DNA of 64,000 nucleotides, taken from assembly GCF_000252445.1 (NCBI RefSeq), contig NC_017791.1:1-64000 (forward strand). Reading direction: 5' to 3'. The position numbers and the translations under genes were made by a program. Of this stretch, positions 16,456 through 23,775 are shown one piece after another (position 1 is the first letter of the stretch; each line of letters starts with the position of its first letter). Source of the stretch: Deinococcus gobiensis I-0 (GTDB taxonomy: Bacteria > Deinococcota > Deinococci > Deinococcales > Deinococcaceae). The notes under the pieces were generated by a model. It saw only the letters and a list, made by a program, of their open reading frames with translations, was not told where the DNA came from and did no database searches.

Positions 16456-17256
16456 ATGCACCGCATCACCTTCGATCCCTACAAGCGCATCGAGATCACC
16501 CTGATCGGCGTCGGCGGCACCGGCAGCCTCCTGCTGACCCATCTCCTCCGCGTGGACGTGGCGATCCGCCAACTCGGGGGCGCAGGCCTGCACATCCGCG
16601 CCTTCGATCCGGACGTCGTGAGCGTCACGAACCTCACCCGCCAGAACTTCGCGCCGGCCGACGTCGGCCGGTACAAGGTCATCGCCCTCATCGAGCGCTG
16701 CAACCTGTACGCCGGGCGGGCGTGGGAGGCCTTCCCCCGCCGGGCTGAGCCCGCCGACTTCGCCCAGGGCAACCACGTCGTGATCAGCTGCGTCGATTCC
16801 GGCAAGAGTCGCCGGGAGATCTACGAGGCCATGCAGGGCCGGCACGTGCACTACTGGCTGGACTGCGGGAACGAGCGGGACACTGGACAGGTGGTGCTCG
16901 GGCAGTTGCGTGGGGGTCCGGAACGCCTGCTGCACATCCTCGACCGGGACGCGACGCGCATGCAGGGGCGCGAGGTCAACACGCCCAGCTGCTCGGCCGC
17001 CGAAGCGCTGACCCGGCAGAGCCTGTTCATCAACCCGCACATTGCCCTGGAAGCGGCCGAACTCATCGGGAAGCTCATCCTGCACGGGGAGACGAAGCAC
17101 GGTGCCGTGTTCGTGAACCTGACGGGCACGGTGCGCAATGTCGCGCTCGAGGTGCCCGAGACCAAGCCCAGTAAGAAGAAGAAGGAGCGTCCCTTGCTGC
17201 CCCTCCGGAAGCCTAGAACGCCCCGCGCCGCGCGCGCCCGCCCGGTGGGGGAATGA
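16456..17256 (+). CDS. PRTRC system ThiF-family protein
   Basis: This 266-residue E1-like protein has a nucleotide-binding LIGVGGTGS at 16-24, a ribose-contact FDPDVVSVTNLTRQNF region near 50-65, and ISCVDSGKSRREI near 113. These features define ThiF/MoeB/E1 adenylyltransferases. The EAxxxTPSCSAAEAL segment (NTPSCSAAEAL) could hold the active cysteine. In PRTRC cassettes this gene is diagnostic. It ends in a basic tail (KKKKERPLLPLRK). The stop overlaps the next ATG. Confidence 0.88.
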   Translation: MHRITFDPYKRIEITLIGVGGTGSLLLTHLLRVDVAIRQLGGAGLHIRAFDPDVVSVTNLTRQNFAPADVGRYKVIALIERCNLYAGRAWEAFPRRAEPADFAQGNHVVISCVDSGKSRREIYEAMQGRHVHYWLDCGNERDTGQVVLGQLRGGPERLLHILDRDATRMQGREVNTPSCSAAEALTRQSLFINPHIALEAAELIGKLILHGETKHGAVFVNLTGTVRNVALEVPETKPSKKKKERPLLPLRKPRTPRAARARPVGE

Positions 17257-17480
17257 GTCCGCGCACCCCCACGCCCGCCCCGACCCCTGAGTTCACCCTG
17301 GAGGACCTCACCACATGGCTGCATACCCAGCGACCGCCCGCACCTCGCACGTCTCCCATCCTCGCCGCGCTGGCCGAACTTCACCTGGGCGACCTCCTGG
17401 CCCAGGAGATCAAGTGTCTGCGGCCGGGCACCTCGGTCCTGCCCCCGACCCTGGTGCTGGTGCCCCCCCTGCTCCTCTGA
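17253..17480 (+). CDS. N-terminal part of second PRTRC F, or separate small protein
   Basis: The ATG overlaps the ThiF stop (ATGA). The 75-residue product (FTLEDLTTWLHTQRPP; ILAALAELHLGDLLAQEIKC) has high GC3, so this is the coding frame here. It ends just after a run of seven C (17463-17469). A one-base slip back at that run leads directly into the next frame. I think it is the front half of one gene whose frame is broken or programmed to shift. Confidence 0.55.
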   Translation: MSPRTPTPAPTPEFTLEDLTTWLHTQRPPAPRTSPILAALAELHLGDLLAQEIKCLRPGTSVLPPTLVLVPPLLL

Positions 17481-18475
17481 GCGTCCCCCAGGCCGCCGGG
17501 CTCCCCACGGGCTTCCTCCTGACCGAGTACCACCCCGCAGCACAGCGGAATCACGCGCAGTTCAGCGAGACGGTGCTGCGCTTCGCCCGCGAGGGCCTGG
17601 TGCAGCTCCGCCCTCCGCACCGAGAGGACCATCCATTCGACTACCTCGCCCGACAGTATGTCGAGGCGCATCACGAGACCTTCAATGCGCCGGACGTACA
17701 CATGGAGGTCGGGTGTCTCTCCCTGAGCGCTAGGCCGGAGGGCGGGTTGAGTCTGATGGTCTGGCCTCGGCGGGGCCGGGTGCTTTCCCTGCACCGCTTG
17801 CGGGCGGATCTGGGACGCGTCCATCCTGCCCTGTTCGGGGCTGTCATGGAGCGTCTACACCAGGCCCTATCACCGTATGCCCCCATCTTCACGGCGAAGG
17901 ATGCCTATCTGGGCTTCCTGGAACTGCATTACGGTGACATGTGGCATGAGGACGCGCTGGAGGACCTCAACGAGGCCAGTCATGTAGAACTCCAGCCGAG
18001 CGAGCGGGACCTGTGGCGCTGGGCAGAGCGCCAGGGGCGGTGGAGTCCAGGAGAGGTGGGGAGGATGTTTCCTCGACCCCTCTTCAAGGGCCATCCCCGT
18101 CACCTGGAGCTGCTGCGGTTGCCGGAGGTGCAACGCCTCCAGGGGATCCCCACGCTGTGTGCCCTGCTGGACCACCTGCCGATGCTCCCCAAGAGCATCA
18201 TGCAAGGCCGGATCTGGTACGAAGAGCGTCGCCTGATCCATCCCGGAGCGGTCGATATTGTGATCTGCCAGCGGGACCAGGGGCATGACCCCGTGCTGGA
18301 GTTCTATAACGAACTGGGGGACTATGTGGCCAACGATTCTTACGGCGAGATGGAGCACCTGCAGGCGTTCTCCGTGACGGACACCGCCTCCCACGCACGG
18401 GCGATGGAATACTTCGAGGTGACGGCCGACATGCAGCGCCGGGTCCAGGAGATGTGGGACGCCCTCGTGGATTAG
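17477..18475 (+). CDS. PRTRC system protein F (second copy), start uncertain
   Basis: This is about 332 residues from LSVPQAAGLPTGFLLTEY to the stop. The layout follows the first F at 8866 and sits in the same position before a B gene. There is no normal start codon at the beginning of the coding frame: only a CTG at 17477 overlapping the upstream TGA, or ATG 17315 far upstream, where this frame has non-coding codon use. Joining it to 17253-17480 by a -1 shift at C7 gives about 407 residues, close to the 392 of copy 1. Confidence 0.58.
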   Translation: MSVPQAAGLPTGFLLTEYHPAAQRNHAQFSETVLRFAREGLVQLRPPHREDHPFDYLARQYVEAHHETFNAPDVHMEVGCLSLSARPEGGLSLMVWPRRGRVLSLHRLRADLGRVHPALFGAVMERLHQALSPYAPIFTAKDAYLGFLELHYGDMWHEDALEDLNEASHVELQPSERDLWRWAERQGRWSPGEVGRMFPRPLFKGHPRHLELLRLPEVQRLQGIPTLCALLDHLPMLPKSIMQGRIWYEERRLIHPGAVDIVICQRDQGHDPVLEFYNELGDYVANDSYGEMEHLQAFSVTDTASHARAMEYFEVTADMQRRVQEMWDALVD

Positions 18476-18479
18476 AGTT

Positions 18480-18501
18480 CTGGCCCCCATCCGGGGGCCA
18501 G
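18480..18501 (+). promoter_or_regulatory. Pre-start palindrome 10
   Basis: CTGGCCCCC, ATCC loop, GGGGGCCAG, ending 8 nt before ATG 18510. Confidence 0.78.
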
Positions 18502-18509
18502 GCTGGCGT

Positions 18510-19232
18510 ATGCCCGCGACCATCGACATCGAACCGGCCCCCACAGTCCGCCCCGAGAGGTCGCCGGTCCTCCTGCGCCCGGTGCGGGCGCTCGTGCTCT
18601 ATACCGGACAACAGGACCTCGTGCTGCACCACCCCGTCCAGGACGCGCAGGGTCAGCCGATCCTGGGCCCCGCTTCGCCCCTGAGCGCTGAAGCGCGGCA
18701 AGGGATCATCCAGACCCTGGGAGGCGGGCAGCTGACGCCTACCTTCGAGAACACCCTGGCCGTGTCCCCCCTCGCTGTCGCGTGGTGGCGCCGCCCCGGC
18801 CCCCAGAGCCTCCTCTTCAACCCAGCATATGCCGAGACGCGCTCCATTGCGGCGCTGACAGGCCTGCCCATCCCGCTCCCAGGTCTGGTCTTCGTGGCGA
18901 CGCCGGGCACCTTGCGGGTGTACGCCTGTCAGGGCGACGAGCGCCCGACGCTGGACGCCCCGCTCTTCCATGCGCCGCTCTGGAATACGTTCAGTTCCGG
19001 GCAGGTCTGTCGAGGGACCACCCAGTACCCGAATTCCTGCACACCCGCGACCCAGTCGGACTGGGAGCAGGCCTTCTTCCACTCGGAATTTACGCACCCG
19101 AGCCGGACGGACCGCTTCATGGCATGGGGGCACAGTTACGAGGAGCTGCTGCGCGCGGCCCTCACCGCAGGCGCATTCCCCCAGGACGTGCTGCTTCCCG
19201 TGGGAAAGACGCTGGGCAAGGTGCTGGAATGA
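18510..19232 (+). CDS. PRTRC system protein B (second copy)
   Basis: This 240-residue protein has the same length and the same ordered blocks as the first B: VAWWRRPGPQSLLFNPAY, LPGLVFVATPGTLRVYACQG, PLWNTFSSGQVCRGT and FFHSEFTHPSRTDRFMAWGH. Identity to copy 1 appears moderate, so this is an old duplication or a separate acquisition, not a recent copy. It follows F2, mirroring the first F-B pair. Confidence 0.83.
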   Translation: MPATIDIEPAPTVRPERSPVLLRPVRALVLYTGQQDLVLHHPVQDAQGQPILGPASPLSAEARQGIIQTLGGGQLTPTFENTLAVSPLAVAWWRRPGPQSLLFNPAYAETRSIAALTGLPIPLPGLVFVATPGTLRVYACQGDERPTLDAPLFHAPLWNTFSSGQVCRGTTQYPNSCTPATQSDWEQAFFHSEFTHPSRTDRFMAWGHSYEELLRAALTAGAFPQDVLLPVGKTLGKVLE

Positions 19233-19498
19233 GGCGGGCGCGCCGGAAGAAGCGCGAGGCTGTACTGGCGACGGCATATCACCGGGCGTACCTGCCCGAG
19301 GTGCCCTACGCGCTGCTGTCGGGGATGGCGATCGGGAAGGACGCGCCGGAAACGCCGGCGGAACACCGGCAGGTCAGCCAGCGGATTCAGCGGGAAGCGG
19401 AGACGCGCCTGAGCAGCCAGAGTTTCCGGCAGGTGCAGGCGGAGCGGGAGATGACGCCGGAGGCCTTGCAGGCCCAGGCGGAGGACTGGTTACGTTGA
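19229..19498 (+). CDS. Small basic protein, 89 residues, unknown
   Basis: The ATG overlaps the stop of PRTRC B (ATGA). The N-terminus is highly basic (MRRARRKKREAV) and the C-terminal half is a charged helix (RIQREAETRLSSQSFRQVQA). No known family. The coupled position suggests a PRTRC-linked role. Confidence 0.62.
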   Translation: MRRARRKKREAVLATAYHRAYLPEVPYALLSGMAIGKDAPETPAEHRQVSQRIQREAETRLSSQSFRQVQAEREMTPEALQAQAEDWLR

Positions 19499-19534
19499 GG
19501 CTCCCTGACGACACACCTGAGCGATTGCAAGCTC

Positions 19535-19552
19535 TGGCCCCACTCCGGGGCC
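19535..19552 (+). promoter_or_regulatory. Pre-start palindrome 11
   Basis: TGGCCCC, ACTCC loop, GGGGCC, ending 11 nt before ATG 19564; the final A of the consensus is absent. Confidence 0.68.
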
Positions 19553-19563
19553 CTATCGTTCGT

Positions 19564-19839
19564 ATGTGTGCTCCTGTTGATCCTGCGGTACTGGCCACGA
19601 TTCGGACGTTGGGCCTGGAGTTGCTGGGGCTCGCGCAGCAATTGGGGGCGGGGACGATGCCCCTCGTGCAGGCGGAAGATGTGCTGCACGCGACGGCCTT
19701 GGCGCTGGAGGACGTCGAAGCCTGGGCCAGGACGCCCGAGCGGCTGCCCTCACCCGAGGCGCTGCACCTCCAGGTACAAGAGGAAGCGCAGAGTTACGCC
19801 ATGATCCGGGCGAAGGAGGCGAGACGATGGTATGTCTGA
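19564..19839 (+). CDS. Small helical protein A of a tandem pair
   Basis: This is a 91-residue protein related to the next gene: LGLAQQLGAGTMPLVQAEDVL here against LTTLAQQLDAGEITQAHVED there, and RLPSPEALHLQVQEEAQSYA against TLPTPEEMRQQVTREAQGYA. No known function. It starts after palindrome 11. Confidence 0.65.
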   Translation: MCAPVDPAVLATIRTLGLELLGLAQQLGAGTMPLVQAEDVLHATALALEDVEAWARTPERLPSPEALHLQVQEEAQSYAMIRAKEARRWYV

Positions 19840-19846
19840 GGAGGGG

Positions 19847-19863
19847 TGGCCCCAGGGGGGCCA
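19847..19863 (+). promoter_or_regulatory. Pre-start palindrome 12
   Basis: TGGCCCC, AGG loop, GGGGCCA, ending 10 nt before ATG 19874. Confidence 0.72.
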
Positions 19864-19873
19864 GAACATGCGC

Positions 19874-20140
19874 ATGACAATAATCAACCCGACCAGCCGC
19901 TTCTCCGCCCTCCTGCACGCCATCGGCGCGGACCTCACCACCCTCGCGCAGCAGCTCGACGCGGGGGAGATCACGCAGGCACACGTCGAAGACCATCTGC
20001 GCGCCTATAGCGACCAGATGGATGAGATTGAGCTGCGCGCGGAGGAGCCCGATACCCTCCCCACTCCCGAAGAGATGCGCCAGCAGGTCACGCGCGAAGC
20101 CCAGGGTTACGCCACGGCGCGCGCGCGCGACGAAGACTGA
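19874..20140 (+). CDS. Small helical protein B of a tandem pair
   Basis: This is an 88-residue paralog of the preceding gene. I chose ATG 19874 since it follows the palindrome at the usual distance with GCGC before it; in-frame ATGs at 19832 and 19868 would place the palindrome inside the gene. It is followed by a terminator. Confidence 0.62.
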   Translation: MTIINPTSRFSALLHAIGADLTTLAQQLDAGEITQAHVEDHLRAYSDQMDEIELRAEEPDTLPTPEEMRQQVTREAQGYATARARDED

Positions 20141-20154
20141 ATTTCAAGAAGAGA

Positions 20155-20178
20155 CTGCCCACCAGTGATGGTGGGCAG
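20155..20178 (+). terminator. Hairpin terminator after the 19874 gene
   Basis: CTGCCCACC, AGTGAT, GGTGGGCAG forms a 9-bp perfect stem. It is followed by a T-rich stretch (GTGTTCTTT) just after the stop at 20140. Confidence 0.72.
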
Positions 20179-20225
20179 GTGTTCTTTGGGCGGTCAGGGA
20201 TGCAGGGGTCAGGAACGAGAGGGTG

Positions 20226-20366
20226 TTACTTCAGGGCGGTGAGCAAGGCCGCGAGCCCGGTGAACAGGGTGCCGAGCGCCGTCACGAGGACGGCCACATC
20301 GGTCCATTTCACTGGCTTTCGCGTGCGCTTCGGTGTATCCTTACGTTGTTTACGCGTACGGATCAC
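20226..20366 (-). CDS. Putative small membrane protein, 46 residues
   Basis: The frame encodes a basic N-terminus (IRTRKQRKDTPKRTRKP) and then one hydrophobic helix (VAVLVTALGTLFTGLAALL). Base composition is lower in GC than the neighbours. On the minus strand GAAAGGAGGTGATCC (20360-20374) precedes it, a complete complement of the 16S anti-Shine-Dalgarno tail, but no ATG stands at normal distance. The GTG at 20366 is the best guess. A small holin- or toxin-like peptide is possible. Confidence 0.35.
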   Translation of the reverse strand: MIRTRKQRKDTPKRTRKPVKWTDVAVLVTALGTLFTGLAALLTALK

Positions 20367-20379
20367 CTCCTTTCGGATC

Positions 20380-20411
20380 AAACGCACCTGGGTCCCACCC
20401 CAGGTGCGTTT
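20380..20411. terminator. Strong 13-bp hairpin
   Basis: AAACGCACCTGGG and CCCAGGTGCGTTT are perfectly complementary with a 6-nt loop, in an otherwise non-coding stretch. It could terminate transcription from either side or structure the leader of the minus-strand small ORF. Confidence 0.6.
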
Positions 20412-20537
20412 CGCACTCTTGGATGGCCCCTCTGTCCTGATTGTCATGCACCCCATTCCCCTCGCGGAACACGCCCAGTCTACTGCATCCCTAACCGGAA
20501 AGAAAGCGTCCAGGCCGATAAAATCACGATATCAGTC

Positions 20538-20565
20538 CTGGCCCAGACGCGGGGCGCCTGGGCCA
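20538..20565 (+). promoter_or_regulatory. Pre-start palindrome 13, stem variant
   Basis: CTGGCCCAG, an 11-nt loop, CTGGGCCA, ending 9 nt before ATG 20575. The stem sequence deviates from the family but stays complementary. Confidence 0.65.
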
Positions 20566-20574
20566 CAGGCGCGC

Positions 20575-20934
20575 ATGGTTCATCCCCCCTGCCTGCGCAC
20601 CTCGCTTCACGCGGCCCTGACGGCGGTCTACGGCCCCGCGCTCCAGTTCGTGGACTTCACGCTGGACGGCACCGTGCCCTACGGCATGAACGCGTACGGC
20701 CACGACGACGCCCTGCTGTGCCCGACTCTGGCTTGTCTCCAGACCCACCTGCCTGAAGCCCTGCATCCGGACGAAACGGAGGCCTCGCTTCAGTCCAGGT
20801 GCGCCCAGGACTACGGGGTGTCCGCCGAGATGGAAGCGACCCTCCTGCGACCCGGCACAGACCTGCGCGGTCTGCTCGACGCACACATCGAGGTGCAGGG
20901 GCATCGGCAGCACTTCACCCTGATCCTCAGTTGA
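20575..20934 (+). CDS. Unknown protein, 119 residues
   Basis: This is an unrecognised protein (LRTSLHAALTAVYGPALQFV; NAYGHDDALLCPTLACLQTH) with typical high-GC codon use. The start at 20575 is supported by the upstream palindrome. Confidence 0.6.
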   Translation: MVHPPCLRTSLHAALTAVYGPALQFVDFTLDGTVPYGMNAYGHDDALLCPTLACLQTHLPEALHPDETEASLQSRCAQDYGVSAEMEATLLRPGTDLRGLLDAHIEVQGHRQHFTLILS

Positions 20935-20937
20935 GGC

Positions 20938-20964
20938 CTGGCCCCACGCGTCGCGTGGGGGCCA
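20938..20964 (+). promoter_or_regulatory. Pre-start palindrome 14, extended stem
   Basis: TGGCCCCACGC, loop GTC, GCGTGGGGGCCA. The inner arms are complementary beyond the core; it ends 10 nt before ATG 20975. Confidence 0.8.
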
Positions 20965-20974
20965 AGTCACACGT

Positions 20975-21478
20975 ATGAAAAAGCCTTTCCCCATGCAGGT
21001 CAGCCAGACCGCCATCCCCACCCGCACCCTAGCCCTTGAGCAGCTCCGTAAGGCCGCCGCGCCCGGCTCCGCGCTCCTCCGACGGCTCAAGCGCCTAAGC
21101 CGCCTGATCGCGCACGGCCGCGTGGTCAAGCTCCACGGCCACCCCAACCGCATCGCCGCGATGGAGCATGCCCTGCTGACCATGGCGCAGAAGCTCGTCG
21201 CCGAGACGCCGGTCATGCAGACCATCGGCATCCGCGACGTTCTCGACCACCTCACCGACCAGCCCCTGCTCGTCACCCTCTGCCGCCCGGACGGCTGGCC
21301 GATCTCCGCGTACGCCTTCCGCAAGGCCGATGCTGATGCGCGCACGATCCTCGTGACCTGCGAGGACGGCAAGACGCGGCCGTTCGAGCCGGACGCCCTG
21401 CTCGCCCTGTTCACGACCACCTTCCTCCTGCGCGTGCGTCTGGCGGCCCCTGCCGAAGCGCTGCCGCAGGCCGCCTGA
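20975..21478 (+). CDS. Unknown protein, 167 residues
   Basis: The N-terminal part is helical and basic (LRRLKRLSRLIAHGRVVKLH). The C-terminal part (LLVTLCRPDGWPISAYAFRK; ILVTCEDGKTRPFEPDALLA) looks like a small beta domain. No family recognised. It starts after palindrome 14. Confidence 0.62.
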   Translation: MKKPFPMQVSQTAIPTRTLALEQLRKAAAPGSALLRRLKRLSRLIAHGRVVKLHGHPNRIAAMEHALLTMAQKLVAETPVMQTIGIRDVLDHLTDQPLLVTLCRPDGWPISAYAFRKADADARTILVTCEDGKTRPFEPDALLALFTTTFLLRVRLAAPAEALPQAA

Positions 21479-21490
21479 TGCCCCCAGCCC

Positions 21491-21507
21491 TGGCCCCGCA
21501 AGGGGCC
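21491..21507 (+). promoter_or_regulatory. Pre-start palindrome 15
   Basis: TGGCCCC, GCAA loop, GGGGCC, ending 10 nt before ATG 21518 (TTTCGCGTATG). Confidence 0.75.
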
Positions 21508-21517
21508 TCTTTCGCGT

Positions 21518-22144
21518 ATGTCTCCCTCGGTCACCCCAAGTGCACGCACGCTTCATCCCATGTCCGGTCTCCGCAGTCTGCTCGTCGGTGCCCACTGCTT
21601 CTTCCTCCACCCCATCGCCGTCTACCGCGCCTGGGTGGCCCTCTACGGGCCTGCGCGCGACGCGCGGCTCCTCCTGGCTTTCCTCCTGCATGACGTGGGC
21701 TACGCGCTGACCTCAGATCTCGACGGTCCCCAGGGGGAGCGCCACGTCGAACTGGGAGCCCGGCTCATGACCCGCCTGTGCGATCCCAGGGCTTCCCGTC
21801 AGCCCCGCACGACACCCTGGGGCACCCTGACCCTCGGTCCCTGGGGTGAGTTCACCCTTCTGCACTCGCGGTACTACGCCCGGCATCTGGGGTTACAGCC
21901 CAGTCGTCTGTGCGCGGCCGACAAGCTCGCCATCACCTTCGAGCCGGCCTACGAACTGCGCGTCATCCTCAGCGGGGAAGTGCAGGAGTACCTGCGCCAT
22001 GCCCAGGCAGGGCGGTACCCGGACGTGCAGCTCCCCGAGGGCGCGGGCGTGCGACTCTGGGCCACGCTGACCAAGGCCGCCATGCGGCACTGGGCCTGGA
22101 CGCACGCGGCCGTCCTGACACCGGAACCGGGTGGGCCCTCGTGA
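21518..22144 (+). CDS. HD-domain phosphohydrolase-like protein
   Basis: This is a 208-residue protein. LLHDVGYALTSDLDGP near residue 68 supplies the HD metal pair. A later His (GERHVELGARLM), the LLHSRYYARHLG helix and CAADKLAI near 132 complete a typical HD-domain order. Substrates of small HD proteins include nucleotides and cyclic dinucleotides; here unknown. Two in-frame ATGs occur: 21518 after the palindrome, and 21560 after a TACGGT-type box at 21530. The stop overlaps the next GTG start (GTGA). Confidence 0.72.
   Translation: MSPSVTPSARTLHPMSGLRSLLVGAHCFFLHPIAVYRAWVALYGPARDARLLLAFLLHDVGYALTSDLDGPQGERHVELGARLMTRLCDPRASRQPRTTPWGTLTLGPWGEFTLLHSRYYARHLGLQPSRLCAADKLAITFEPAYELRVILSGEVQEYLRHAQAGRYPDVQLPEGAGVRLWATLTKAAMRHWAWTHAAVLTPEPGGPS
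21530..21552 (+). promoter_or_regulatory. TACGGT-type box 3, degenerate -10
   Basis: GTCACCCCAAG-TGCACG-CACGCT ends 7 nt before ATG 21560. The 17-bp upstream part matches boxes 1, 2 and 4, while the hexamer deviates. Here the order is reversed: palindrome first, then box. Confidence 0.5.
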
Positions 22145-22824
22145 TCGCCTACTGCGACGCCAGTGTGGTCCAGTCGGATCGAGCTGGCCTGGGGGTGTTG
22201 CTGGGCCGTCGGGAACTCCAGCGGCAGGAGTACACCCTGTCCTTGCAACACGCGGAACTGCAAGCCGTCGCCCTGGCGGTGGAGTTCGCTCGCCCCGGTC
22301 CGCTGCGCCTGCACCTGGACTGTTCGAACGCCGTCCGTGCGCTGACTGGTGGGGGCCAGTGCTCGCTGCGCTCCCTCCCCCTGGCCGCGCAGATCCATGC
22401 CCTCGCCCAGACGCGTGGAGTGGAACTAGAGATCGTGCGGGTGCTCTCCGAGGTCAACCGGGCGCACCCGCTCTCCCAGGCGGCCGCCACAAGGGAGGGT
22501 CTCCCGGCCTTCCCTTGCATTGGGTCCAGCACCGTTCGCGTCCGGCGCACGTCGGCCAGCTACACCATCCAGGGCCTCGACCCACCGTTCGAGCAGCCAC
22601 TTCCAGCGTCCTCGTGGGGCAGCGTCGCGGTGCTGCCCCGCCTGGCCTCCCGCCTGCCGCCTCACCAGCTGGTCCGGATCCTCGGCCTGACGCCCCTCGC
22701 GGCCGCGCTGTGGCGTGATCCGGCCACGTCTACCGATTCCATCCTCACCCAACGCCTTCTCCGTGCCCAGTGGACGCTCAAGCGCAAGGGCACCCGACTC
22801 GTCTTCCCGGAGGACCTCCCATGA
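22141..22824 (+). CDS. RNase H-like domain protein
   Basis: This is a 227-residue protein. The RNase HI-type catalytic order is visible: D in IAYCDASV, E in LQHAELQAVALAVEFA, D in LHLDCSNAVRAL. VNRAHPLSQAA near 118 sits where the last acidic or His position falls. The C-terminal 100 residues are unrelated and unrecognised. It starts with GTG overlapping the upstream TGA and ends overlapping the next ATG, so four genes here are translationally chained (21518 to 25241). Confidence 0.7.
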   Translation: MIAYCDASVVQSDRAGLGVLLGRRELQRQEYTLSLQHAELQAVALAVEFARPGPLRLHLDCSNAVRALTGGGQCSLRSLPLAAQIHALAQTRGVELEIVRVLSEVNRAHPLSQAAATREGLPAFPCIGSSTVRVRRTSASYTIQGLDPPFEQPLPASSWGSVAVLPRLASRLPPHQLVRILGLTPLAAALWRDPATSTDSILTQRLLRAQWTLKRKGTRLVFPEDLP

Positions 22825-23189
22825 CGCAACTGACCCAACTCGAACTCGACGACCTGCTCGACCGCTACGCCACGCTGCGCGACACCCTCCAGGGCCTGGA
22901 GGCTGAGCGCGACGAACTGTCCAAGCTCCTCAAGGATGCCCTGGCGGAAGGGAAGACGCCCACCACCGCCCTGTACCGTGCGGAACTGCGCCCCTCACGT
23001 TCGCTGGAGTACCCGGTGGACCGCTTCCGGGAGGCCTTCGGGGACGCGGCCACGCTGGAAGTGGCGACCATCGACCGGAAGAAGGCGGACGCGCTCGTCA
23101 AGGCCGGCGATCTCGATGGGGAAGCGCTGAGCAACCTGGCCGTCACGAAGGAGCGTTCACCGAGCCTCGTGCTGGTGGCCCTTACGTGA
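22821..23189 (+). CDS. Coiled-coil protein, 122 residues, unknown
   Basis: The N-terminal 50 residues form a charged coiled coil (LDRYATLRDTLQGLEAERDE, then LSKLLKDALAEGK), followed by a small domain (YRAELRPSRSLEYPVDRFRE). The arrangement resembles phage or plasmid accessory proteins, but I cannot name a family. It overlaps both neighbours by 4 bp. Confidence 0.62.
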   Translation: MTQLTQLELDDLLDRYATLRDTLQGLEAERDELSKLLKDALAEGKTPTTALYRAELRPSRSLEYPVDRFREAFGDAATLEVATIDRKKADALVKAGDLDGEALSNLAVTKERSPSLVLVALT

Positions 23190-23775
23190 CCCTGAAGACA
23201 CAGCCGTCCCTGCGGGCGCGACGCCGGGCAGCACAGAAGGTGCTCGACCAGGTGTGGCGGGCACGAGATGCGGGTGCCTTGTTTGTGCAGAACCACAGTG
23301 GGGGAAAGGACAGCCAGTGCTCGATGCTTGAAGTTCAGGAGCACGTCCCTCCGGAGCAGCAGCTGGTCGTGCACGCGACGTTGGGGCGCAGCGAGTGGCC
23401 AGGCACATTGGAGCACGCCAGGGATCAAGCGGCGGCGGCAGGCGTGCCGTTCTTAGTCGCCCAGAGCTCGACACACCCGGATCTGCTGAGCATGGTGCGC
23501 CACCGTTTCCAGACACGGCCAGAGGTGCCCAGTTGGCCGGGGACGACCGGTCGCTTCTGCACGAGCGGCCTGAAGCGGGGCCCGATCGAGCGCGAGGTCC
23601 GGCGCTACGCCAAGGCGCGGGGGATCACGCACATCGTGAACACGATGGGCATCCGCGGCGCCGAGAGTCCACGTCGAGCCAAGGCCTGTGTCTGGGAGGC
23701 CAACGAGAAGCAGAGCGTGGCTGGCCGCACGTGGATGAACTGGCTCCCGATCCACGGGCTGAGCACGGAGGAGGT

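Noticed and set aside
17315..17477. N-terminal extension of the second F from ATG 17315
   Set aside because: In this stretch the third-position GC of that frame is low, while the frame of 17253 has strong coding bias, so the extension is a shadow.
6533..21507. The palindromes as intrinsic terminators of the preceding genes
   Set aside because: None is followed by a U-run, several lie inside the preceding coding sequence or inside the gene itself (11247, 14433, 44313), and the distance is fixed to the next ATG, not to the previous stop.
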